From contig JAHEXM010000015.1 of the NCBI GenBank assembly GCA_023252115.1, positions 1 to 13,586 of the forward strand: a stretch of DNA of 13,586 nucleotides. The letters run 5' to 3'. Position numbers and translations under genes: made by a program. This DNA is from Micrococcales bacterium (GTDB lineage: Bacteria > Actinomycetota > Actinomycetes > S36-B12 > UBA10799). The notes below the pieces were generated by a model that saw only the letters and a program-made list of their open reading frames with translations, did not search any database and was not told the DNA's origin. Position 1 is the stretch's first letter. Every line of letters starts with the position of its first letter. This document shows, piece by piece, positions 7,835 to 13,586 of the stretch.

Positions 7835-8283
7835 ACACTCAACTCAGAACTGACGTGATGAGCATCCTACTCATCGAAGACAACTCCGCCGATGCCCGCA
7901 AGATCGAACGTGGTTTCGGTGAAGTAGATCCTGAATGCACTGTCACCAGCGTGCGGACGGGAATGGAAGCTATGACTTTCATTGAGAATCAGCTGGCAAC
8001 CTGCCCGAATTCACTGCCTAACCTCATTTTGCTCGACCTTCATCTGCCGGGCATGAACGGTGTCGAAGTATTGACCTGGCTCAAGACGCAAGAGATGACG
8101 ATGCGCATTCCAGTGCTCGTTCTCAGTGCAAGCAAAGATACGAGCGACATATCCAAGGCATACACCGCACATGCGAATGCCTTTATTTCAAAACCAGTTG
8201 GCATTGATGCGTTGATGGAATTGGTTAAGTCGATTCAGTCGTTTTGGGTAGCAACTGCGACTCTGTGGCGGGCCGAACCGTGA
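7831..8283 (+). CDS. Single-domain response regulator (Rcp1-type receiver)
   Basis: This 150-residue protein is one receiver domain with no output domain. The acidic pair is Glu16/Asp17 (LLIEDN), the phospho-acceptor is Asp69 (LLDLHLPGMNG), the switch residue is Ser99, and the conserved Lys is Lys121 (KPV), so it should be phosphorylatable. The long loop before the Asp69 strand and the LHLPG motif are typical of Rcp1-like regulators, which work as phosphotransfer shuttles or through protein contacts. The start overlaps the kinase stop by 4 bases (ATGA). A second ATG at 7858 would begin directly at the domain, but it has no ribosome-binding site, so the coupled start is kept. The 3' end overlaps the next gene by GTGA. 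The expected partners are the upstream kinase and possibly the downstream receiver-GGDEF protein. Confidence 0.93.
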   Translation: MNTQLRTDVMSILLIEDNSADARKIERGFGEVDPECTVTSVRTGMEAMTFIENQLATCPNSLPNLILLDLHLPGMNGVEVLTWLKTQEMTMRIPVLVLSASKDTSDISKAYTAHANAFISKPVGIDALMELVKSIQSFWVATATLWRAEP

Positions 8284-9239
8284 GCACCCTAGACACGCGC
8301 ATTCGCGCCAGCGAACGTTATGTACTGGTCGTGGAAGACAACATCGCCGATGCTCGTCGACTGGAACGTTTGTTGGAAGCCGGCCTACCCGAGTATCAGT
8401 CAAAGTGTGTGTCTCTGATTGGCGATGCTGCGCACATGATGCGCGACGAACTGCCGATTGCGATCCTGACTGACTTGCAGCTTCCAGACTCGAAGGCCCG
8501 ACAGACGGTTAAGCGGCTGCTCGAGTACGCGCCCATTGTTCCGATTATTGTGCTGACGGGCTCAAGCTTTGAGGACATGGGCCTTCAATCCATTGATGAT
8601 GGTGCAGAGGATTTCTTAACCAAAGACAAGCTTGAGGCGTCTGAGCTTGGTCGAGTCCTGAAACTCGCAATCGAACGACGGCGCGCGAATCTCGAAACGT
8701 TCCAAGGTGCACGCCAGGACGCAGTGACCAGCCTGGCAAATCGCTCGCACCTTGAGTTGATTCTCAGTGGTGCGCTGTCGCGTGCGCAGCGCGATGGCAT
8801 TGAATGCGCGCTCGGCTATGTCGATGTCGATGACTTCAAACAGATCAACGATGAGCATGGCCACACTGTTGGCGACGTCGTGCTTCGCACGATTGGCAGA
8901 CGCTTGCAGCATTCATTCCGGCCGACCGACTTGTGCGCCCGAATCGGTGGCGACGAGTTTGCTTTCTTGCTGCAAGACGTGGATCCGCGAATGGATCTGT
9001 CAGGAATGATCGAGCGCATGCTGGGAATCGTTGACGACCCGATCCGCGTCCCAGGGGGCTTGACGCTTCGCGTCACGGTGAGTGTGGGACTGGCTTTGTC
9101 GCACGTATACGAGCAGACGCTAAGTGCAGTTGAACTTCTGACACAGGCCGACCGCGAAATGTACAGTGCTAAGGAACGCGGGCTTGGTTACTCGATTTGC
9201 ACAGTGACGAATCGTGACCGCCCAAACGGCAGATCCTGA
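8280..9239 (+). CDS. Response regulator with diguanylate cyclase output (REC-GGDEF)
   Basis: This 319-residue protein should make c-di-GMP from two GTP when its receiver is phosphorylated. Numbering from the GTG at 8280: the receiver spans about 12-130, with acidic pair Glu19/Asp20, acceptor Asp65 (LTDLQLP), Thr93 and Lys115. The GGDEF domain spans about 145-305. It has an intact GGDEF active site (223-227), the metal Asp region YVDVDDFKQIND (180-191), and an inhibitory I-site RPTD (214-217) exactly five residues before GGDEF, so product feedback inhibition is expected. The domain-opening motif reads DAVTSLANR instead of the usual D-x-LTGLxNR. No EAL domain is present. The frame is open up to 8244, but the GTG overlapping the previous stop (GTGA) is the likely coupled start and lies close to the domain edge. 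This is the output gene of the operon. Confidence 0.93.
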   Translation: MSTLDTRIRASERYVLVVEDNIADARRLERLLEAGLPEYQSKCVSLIGDAAHMMRDELPIAILTDLQLPDSKARQTVKRLLEYAPIVPIIVLTGSSFEDMGLQSIDDGAEDFLTKDKLEASELGRVLKLAIERRRANLETFQGARQDAVTSLANRSHLELILSGALSRAQRDGIECALGYVDVDDFKQINDEHGHTVGDVVLRTIGRRLQHSFRPTDLCARIGGDEFAFLLQDVDPRMDLSGMIERMLGIVDDPIRVPGGLTLRVTVSVGLALSHVYEQTLSAVELLTQADREMYSAKERGLGYSICTVTNRDRPNGRS

Positions 9240-9374
9240 AACAGTCCCCGACCTTCGACGTCGTCCAATTAGTGACACTTTCCTCTAGTGAGCGCCACTG
9301 TCGGATACCAATATGGGCGTGAGGTTAGTCGCCGCCTCGCTTCCTGGGTGAGACCTGAATGAACGGACACCGCG
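9240..9374. promoter_or_regulatory. Intergenic region before the CBS gene
   Basis: These 135 bp lie between the diguanylate cyclase stop and the CBS protein start. I see an 8-bp palindrome CGACGTCG near 9256-9263 and repeated AGTG/CACT elements around 9271-9300, but no strong terminator hairpin with a T-run and no clear promoter. The two genes may be read through or separately transcribed. Confidence 0.3.
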
Positions 9375-9806
9375 ATGAAGGTTTCAGACATACTCTCGGC
9401 CAAAGGACACTTTGTCTTGACCACCGACCGGCACACGTTCTTGTCCGAAACATTAATGGCGATGGTCGAGCTGAACTTTGGTGCCGCAGTGGTGGTGGAT
9501 GACGCGGGGGAACCAGTGGGGATCATTTCGGAACGCGGGATCGCCCGAGCGTTGCATGAAGTCGGCGCTGAGGCTCTGCACAAGACAGTCGAGTTCATCA
9601 TGGAACCCGTTGAGTTCATTGCGACGGAAGCGTCATCAGTGCCGGATCTGATGACTCAAATGACAAACCGCCGCACTCGCCATATCCCGGTGGTGGACGA
9701 AAGTGGACAACTCGACGGCATCGTCAGCATCGGCGACTTGGTGAAAGCTCGGATGGATGAACTTGAGTTCGATCGCCAGAACCTGATCGACTATGTGACG
9801 CATTGA
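9375..9806 (+). CDS. Two-CBS-domain protein
   Basis: This is a 143-residue cytoplasmic protein made of a tandem CBS pair (Bateman module) and nothing else. CBS1 covers about 8-60 and ends in VGIISERGIARAL. CBS2 covers about 77-130, with the typical RHIPVVDESGQLDGIVSIGDLVKAR core at 102-126. The C-terminal MDELEFDRQNLIDYV helix is shared by stand-alone CBS proteins of many bacteria. Such modules usually bind AMP, ATP or S-adenosyl ligands and act as energy sensors; the partner is unknown. No good Shine-Dalgarno sequence precedes the ATG, and GGAC at 9364-9367 is the only weak candidate. It follows the c-di-GMP operon by 135 bp on the same strand. Confidence 0.92.
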   Translation: MKVSDILSAKGHFVLTTDRHTFLSETLMAMVELNFGAAVVVDDAGEPVGIISERGIARALHEVGAEALHKTVEFIMEPVEFIATEASSVPDLMTQMTNRRTRHIPVVDESGQLDGIVSIGDLVKARMDELEFDRQNLIDYVTH

Positions 9807-9859
9807 TCTGCTTAGTCGATGCCAATTGACCTCGATCGACATGACAAATTGCTCTAGCC

Positions 9860-9882
9860 ACTTCAACCGCACTGAAGTTGAA
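9860..9882. repeat. Overlapping inverted repeats between the CBS and zinc-ribbon genes
   Basis: ACTTCA at 9860-9865 can pair with TGAAGT at 9873-9878 (7-base loop), and TTCAAC at 9862-9867 can pair with GTTGAA at 9877-9882 (9-base loop). The two stems are mutually exclusive. Without a T-run this is not a standard terminator. It sits in the 93-126 bp leader before the zinc-ribbon gene and may be a small regulatory stem or chance. Confidence 0.3.
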
Positions 9883-9932
9883 TCAACTCAGCAAAGGTCT
9901 TGGCAGTCGAGGGTCAGTTTGAGGTGACAGCC

Positions 9933-10211
9933 GTGAACACGGTCAGCTGGTACGAAGACCCCTTCGAAACACTCGGGGAGTGCCCCGATTGCGGGGGCGA
10001 TGTTGAATTGCGCCAGGTCCCTCACATGACGTACTTCGATTGCATGAAGTGCGGCACTGGTTGGCACGTCGAATTGGACTACGCATACCGGCTGGGAAGG
10101 TCTGCATCATTGTCTGGTCAGGTCCGTCGAGCAGCTGCCGCCGAAGCGTCAGAAGTGAATGCCGTAGTTCCGTCAGAAGCACGGTGGTTCGCCAACACAG
10201 CAATGTCTTGA
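9933..10211 (+). CDS. Small zinc-ribbon protein
   Basis: This protein has 92 residues from the GTG at 9933. Two CxxC knuckles, CPDC (17-20) and CMKC (37-40), are 16 residues apart, as in a zinc ribbon. They are followed by GTGWHVELDYAYRLGR and a low-complexity, Ala-rich C-terminal part (about 53-92) that is probably disordered. The frame is open to a TTG at 9900, and a GTG at 9924 is also possible. The 9933 start is preferred because TGAGGTG lies about 6-7 bases upstream. The stop is only 13 bp before the debranching enzyme ATG, so the two are very probably co-transcribed and perhaps translationally coupled. Zinc ribbons may bind nucleic acid or protein; no function can be assigned. The composition fits a real gene, though the exact start is uncertain. 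Confidence 0.75.
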   Translation: MNTVSWYEDPFETLGECPDCGGDVELRQVPHMTYFDCMKCGTGWHVELDYAYRLGRSASLSGQVRRAAAAEASEVNAVVPSEARWFANTAMS

Positions 10212-10224
10212 TGGTGACAGTCGT

Positions 10225-12324
10225 ATGGCGCCGGCAGCAACATTCGCAAGCGAGCCCAGGGCCACGGCAACGGACTCGGTAACGATCCTTGAGGGATCGA
10301 CCTTTTGTGTTTCCTCTGGAAGCGGCAAGATCTTTCCTGACGCCACGATGGGGCTCTTCTACCGAGATACCCGCCTGCTTTCTGCTTGGTCGTGGGCAGT
10401 AAATGACCAGCCGATCGAGCCGTTGATACGGCGCATTCCTAAACCATCGGAAGTTCATTTCGTCGGCCGTCACCTGCCCGACGCATCACAGTCAGAAAGC
10501 ACCGTCCTGTTTGAACAACGACGTTGCGTTGGTTCCGGGATGCACGAGCAAGTCAAGATTCGAAATCTCGCCGGTCAACGGTTTGACGCTTTGCTCTCGC
10601 TACATCTTGAAGCCGACTTTGCTGACCTCTTCGATGTGAAGGCGGGGCGAAACCGGCAGAGCCCACAGATCCCAGAGCAAAGCGAGACTGGATGGCTCTG
10701 GGACCGAATATTTGACGAAGGCAGCCGCGGACTCAATATCGTCGCTAGTGGCTTACCGCGCATGCGCGGTGATCGCTTGCTGTGGCAGATCACCTTGGGC
10801 CCAAAGGCGCAGCTAGTGATTTCCATTGAGGCCAATCCGATAGTCGACCGGGTCATGGTTCCCGCTCGACACCTCAGTGATGGATTTGACTCAGTTGGCA
10901 ACACGATTCGAATCAGTAGCGCTAAGCCGGCACGGCAAATGCTCACTACAGCTGATCCATCATTTGCGCGAACATTGCAACGCAGTTTTGACGACATCAG
11001 TTCGCTGCGAGTCATCGATCCAGCTCACCCGGAGCGGGCGATCGTAGCTGCTGGCGCCCCGTGGTTCATGGCGTTGTTTGGCCGCGACTCACTGTTGAGC
11101 GCATGGATGGTCCTGCCGTACGAACACAAACTTGCACTAGGCACTTTGCAAACCCTCGCCGCGTACCAGGGAACAAACTTTGATCTACACAGCGAAGAGG
11201 AACCTGGTCGGATTCTTCATGAAGTCCGACTTGGTGCCACGACCTCCTCGATGGTTGGTCAGCGCAATATCTACTACGGCACAGCCGACGCATCAGCGCT
11301 GTTTGTGATGTTGCTCGGAGAGGCAAGTCGCTGGGGCGCCAACGAAGAGATCATTCGGTCACTGATCGGCAATGCCGACCGTGCACTCGAATGGATCGAT
11401 CGATGCTCACTTAACGGTCCTGGCGGCTTCTTGGGCTACCACCAAAAGAGCGACCATGGGTTAGTCAACCAAGGGTGGAAAGACTCGTGGAACGGCATCA
11501 ACTTCGCCAATGGTGAGATCGCCAAAGCGCCCATCGCACTGTGCGAAGTTCAGGGATACATCTATGCCGCCTACCTCGCGCGCGCGCACCTTGCCCAGCG
11601 ATTCGGAACTAAACCTGAGTCTGACTCGTGGCTTGCCCGTGCCAGTGATTTGAAGAAGCGGTTCAATGAGGCTTTCTGGATTCCCGAAAAGGGCTGGTAT
11701 GCGGTTGGTCTCGATCGTGACATGCGCCAGATTGATGCGCTGGCATCCAACATGGGCCACGCGATGTGGACCGGGATCATTGATGAGAGGCGATCAGCAA
11801 GTGTCGCCGAAGTCCTTGCTTCAGAAGACATGACTAGCGGGTGGGGCCTCAGAACGCTTGCCTCGAGCATGGGTGCGTACAACCCAATCAGCTACCACAA
11901 CGGGTCAGTGTGGCCACATGACACGGCCATTGCAGTGGCTGGACTCGCCCGCTACGGCTTCAATCAAGAAGCTGCGAAACTCGCTTCTGCGTTACTGGAG
12001 TCGGCAACGCATTTCCACGGTCGTTTGCCTGAACTTTTCAGCGGCTTTGCTCGCTCTGAATTCGCCTACCCCGTGCCGTATCCGACTCCATGCTCTCCGC
12101 AAGCGTGGGCGGCGGCATCGCCGATGTTGCTGCTGCGCTCATTGCTCCACGCCGAACCGGATGTGCCAAATGGGCGACTTTTCGTCAATCCAACCCTTCC
12201 GGCGGATCTTTTGCCACTGAGTATCAACAATATTGCCTTTGGGGCTTCACACGTCTCAATCAACGTTGATCAAAGCGGCTTCGAAGTTCTGGGCGTTAGC
12301 CCTGAGATTCAGGTAACGAGGTAA
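10225..12324 (+). CDS. Glycogen debranching-type glycosidase (amylo-alpha-1,6-glucosidase family)
   Basis: This 699-residue cytoplasmic protein has no signal peptide or membrane helix. The N-terminal beta-rich domain (about 18-215, starting ILEGSTFCVSSGSG and containing GLFYRDTRLLSAW) matches the glycogen-debranching N-terminal domain of bacteria. The C-terminal part (about 240-695) is an (alpha/alpha)6-barrel glycosidase. Marks include PWFMALFGRDSLL (279-291), HEVRLG (332-337), NQGWKDSWNG (415-424, with Asp420 a likely catalytic acid), YHNGSVWPHD (557-566) and LPELFSGF (601-608, with Glu603 a likely second acid). The family hydrolyses alpha-glucosidic bonds in glycogen-like or other storage glucans; the exact substrate is not proven. 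The length is normal for the family. The ATG lies 13 bp after the zinc-ribbon stop, with only a weak GGTGA ribosome-binding site, which suggests coupling. Confidence 0.91.
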   Translation: MAPAATFASEPRATATDSVTILEGSTFCVSSGSGKIFPDATMGLFYRDTRLLSAWSWAVNDQPIEPLIRRIPKPSEVHFVGRHLPDASQSESTVLFEQRRCVGSGMHEQVKIRNLAGQRFDALLSLHLEADFADLFDVKAGRNRQSPQIPEQSETGWLWDRIFDEGSRGLNIVASGLPRMRGDRLLWQITLGPKAQLVISIEANPIVDRVMVPARHLSDGFDSVGNTIRISSAKPARQMLTTADPSFARTLQRSFDDISSLRVIDPAHPERAIVAAGAPWFMALFGRDSLLSAWMVLPYEHKLALGTLQTLAAYQGTNFDLHSEEEPGRILHEVRLGATTSSMVGQRNIYYGTADASALFVMLLGEASRWGANEEIIRSLIGNADRALEWIDRCSLNGPGGFLGYHQKSDHGLVNQGWKDSWNGINFANGEIAKAPIALCEVQGYIYAAYLARAHLAQRFGTKPESDSWLARASDLKKRFNEAFWIPEKGWYAVGLDRDMRQIDALASNMGHAMWTGIIDERRSASVAEVLASEDMTSGWGLRTLASSMGAYNPISYHNGSVWPHDTAIAVAGLARYGFNQEAAKLASALLESATHFHGRLPELFSGFARSEFAYPVPYPTPCSPQAWAAASPMLLLRSLLHAEPDVPNGRLFVNPTLPADLLPLSINNIAFGASHVSINVDQSGFEVLGVSPEIQVTR

Positions 12325-12346
12325 CCACACCAATGGGGAGGAACGA

Positions 12347-12502
12347 ATGAAATTCTCGATACGAGGGCGCTATGGAGCAAAGAGCACCCCTGCGCGCGAA
12401 CGGACGCCGCGGCGGCCAAGGTGGATGGATCGAACTTCAGAAGACCCTAATCGAGTGATCATTTACTCGGCGCCCGGTGAAACCGATGGCGAGGTGTCGT
12501 GA
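12347..12502 (+). CDS. Small basic ORF of unknown function (51 aa)
   Basis: A 51-codon frame begins at an ATG with a strong GGGGAGG 5 bases upstream and ends in TGA. The N-terminal half is highly basic (many Arg and Lys, including ERTPRRPRW at 18-26), and the C-terminal half is acidic and polar (RVIIYSAPGETDGEV, 36-50). No signal peptide, membrane helix or known motif is seen. It lies 22 bp after the debranching enzyme stop on the same strand, so it could be the last gene of that transcript. The quality of the ribosome-binding site is the main reason to call it. It could be a chance frame, because there is no recognised homologue and the coding signal in 51 codons is weak. Confidence 0.5.
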   Translation: MKFSIRGRYGAKSTPARERTPRRPRWMDRTSEDPNRVIIYSAPGETDGEVS

Positions 12503-12736
12503 GCTGACAGCACAGGGCGGAAGACGACTAAAGGCACTCATTCCGGTGACCGGCGGCTCTGTTGCCACTCGTCAAATTCCGCAATCATCGATATAGCGAA
12601 CGATCAGCCGCTGCGCAGGACATGGATACCGACCTTTCAAACGCATGTAGGTCAGCGACTACTCGTTCCATTCTGGTTCGGCCGGGGTGCTGTGATGCGC
12701 ATCCCGGCCGAACCCCATCCAGGAAGGCCGAGAGTC
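12503..12736. promoter_or_regulatory. Intergenic region carrying a long hairpin
   Basis: This 234-bp stretch lies between the 51-aa ORF and the unknown gene. It holds a TATAGC hexamer at 12592-12597, which could be a -10, a 12-bp perfect inverted repeat at 12675-12714, and AGGAAGG at 12721-12727, the probable ribosome-binding site of the next gene. A short frame from a TTG at 12562 crosses the hairpin and is not credible. Confidence 0.45.
12675..12714. repeat. Long inverted repeat / RNA hairpin in a 5' leader
   Basis: GGTTCGGCCGGG at 12675-12686 pairs perfectly with CCCGGCCGAACC at 12703-12714. Pairing continues inward (G-T wobble, T-A, G-C, C-G) to give a 16-pair stem closed by the 8-base loop at 12691-12698. 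There is no T-run on either strand, so it is not a classical intrinsic terminator, although U-less terminators are known in actinobacteria. It ends 22 bp before the start of the next gene and 7 bp before that gene's ribosome-binding site. It could be a terminator for the upstream transcript, a leader element or a protein-binding dyad. Confidence 0.7.
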
Positions 12737-13586
12737 ATGACGGTTAGCAGCGAGACACAGCTCACAATTGATGAGGCAATTGAGGCGCTCTCGCGATCGG
12801 TTATTCCCAACCCCCGAGTTGCCCCTCACAGCGCACCGGAGATCGACTGCGGCAGCAGTTTGGTCTCGCGCAATCCCACGCTGCCCATTCACGTCAATGG
12901 CACGTCAGTCGGAGTCCAATTCGCTGACCAAAAGGATGCTGCCGTTTTCAAGATCGCTGGTCTGACTGTGTACTCGCCCCGAAGCAAGCGGCAGGCGACG
13001 GTGATCCAGGAACTCGGCCCGGGCACCCAATTCATGACGATTATGCGCGCCGGCGATGCGCAGTGCATGTGCGAATATGAAATAGCCGAGCCATCGAAGT
13101 GTCATATTGCAAGTGAGCCAGATGGCTCTTTCGCGGTCCTCAGTGACACATACACGCCTTTAGCGACAATTGGCTACGCCTGGGCCCGAGATGCCCAACA
13201 TGCCCCGATTCCGACGGTTCTTGAGAGCCGCGGTGGGTCAATTGTTCAACGCATTGACACAACAAACGTCAAACCACCACTCGTCGCTGGTCTGCGCGTC
13301 TCGCAGGTATCTCGGACCCCAATGAGCACTGGACTGCTCGATGTCGGTTCGCTCACCGACACTGCAACGCTGATGGCGCAAGTTCCGATCATGACGATGG
13401 CGCTAGGTGCGACAACGGTGCGGCGGTTGGTCGGCGGCATATCCGGGGTGTGCCGTGAGTGGGCCTCCATAGACGACGCCAATGCCCAGCTTGTTGCCCA
13501 GCAAGTGATCTATGAGCTTTCGACTCATCGCGCATCTCGACCGATTCTGCGCTTGTTTGGACCGGGCCGTCCCGATCGTCAGACCG
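12737..13586 (+). CDS. Unrecognised protein, 3' partial
   Basis: The frame is open from the ATG at 12737 to the right edge, with no stop in 283 codons. AGGAAGG lies 9 bases upstream of the ATG. Codon use resembles that of the neighbouring genes, so it is very likely real. I do not recognise a family. The visible part is soluble, without a signal peptide or clear membrane helix. It begins with an acidic helix-like stretch (QLTIDEAIEALSR, 8-20) and has mixed beta-type sequence from about 50 to 200. A cysteine group, CMC at 110-112 plus Cys122, could bind metal or be redox active; Cys38 and Cys239 are isolated. A moderately hydrophobic stretch (VPIMTMALGATTVRRLVGG, 216-234) precedes a helical region that runs to the edge. 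A strong hairpin stands just upstream. The missing C-terminus may hold a diagnostic domain. Confidence 0.75.
   Translation, partial: MTVSSETQLTIDEAIEALSRSVIPNPRVAPHSAPEIDCGSSLVSRNPTLPIHVNGTSVGVQFADQKDAAVFKIAGLTVYSPRSKRQATVIQELGPGTQFMTIMRAGDAQCMCEYEIAEPSKCHIASEPDGSFAVLSDTYTPLATIGYAWARDAQHAPIPTVLESRGGSIVQRIDTTNVKPPLVAGLRVSQVSRTPMSTGLLDVGSLTDTATLMAQVPIMTMALGATTVRRLVGGISGVCREWASIDDANAQLVAQQVIYELSTHRASRPILRLFGPGRPDRQT

Noticed and set aside
9256..9263. CGACGTCG palindrome after the diguanylate cyclase gene
   Set aside because: An 8-bp palindrome of this composition is expected by chance and has no further context.
10575..11015. Minus-strand open frame opposite the debranching enzyme
   Set aside because: The composition (Ser/Arg-rich) and the conserved enzyme on the other strand mark it as a shadow.
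12562..12747. TTG-initiated frame of 61 codons crossing the hairpin and overlapping the unknown gene
   Set aside because: There is no ribosome-binding site, the composition is biased, it runs through a perfect inverted repeat and it overlaps a better-supported start.

Overview
The window looks like chromosomal DNA of an actinobacterium (Actinomycetota) with middling GC content, in the mid-50s percent by eye. The evidence is family resemblance: an actinobacterial-type heterodimeric ABC exporter half, an actinobacterial UspA protein, a small DUF1918-like protein and a Pr6Pr membrane protein. ATG, GTG and probable TTG starts are mixed, and one start is possibly leaderless. I see no rRNA, tRNA, transposase, phage gene or CRISPR array. 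No finer taxonomic placement is attempted.

Layout: (1) Positions 1-1835 (+) hold the 3' part of an ABC exporter (membrane domain plus ATPase), which converges on a leftward block. (2) Positions 1861-5765 are all on the minus strand. In transcription order they encode a universal stress protein, a DUF1918-like small protein, a six-helix Pr6Pr membrane protein, a membrane-anchored serine beta-lactamase-fold hydrolase and an isonitrile-hydratase-like DJ-1/PfpI protein. (3) Positions 5766-6046 are a 281-bp divergent control region with an interrupted palindrome. (4) Positions 6047-9239 (+) form a tight signalling operon of three genes: a seven-helix sensor histidine kinase with a GAF-like domain, a single-domain Rcp-type response regulator, and a receiver-GGDEF diguanylate cyclase. 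The three genes are joined by two 4-base stop/start overlaps. (5) Positions 9375-12324 (+) encode a two-CBS-domain protein, a small four-cysteine zinc-ribbon protein and, 13 bp later, a 699-residue glycogen-debranching-type glycosidase. (6) Positions 12347-13586 (+) hold a previously easy-to-miss 51-codon ORF with a strong ribosome-binding site, a long perfect inverted repeat, and the 5' part of a protein that I do not recognise.

How the parts may work together (inference): the kinase/receiver/diguanylate cyclase operon should convert a membrane or cytoplasmic signal into c-di-GMP. It is flanked by a UspA protein and a CBS protein, both adenine-nucleotide-sensing families, and by a carbohydrate-reserve enzyme. 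This suggests a locus for stress or energy status and reserve mobilisation. Direct regulatory links are not visible in the sequence. The least explained part is the right end: the small basic ORF, the 12-bp perfect (16-bp extended) hairpin and the unknown cysteine-containing protein.
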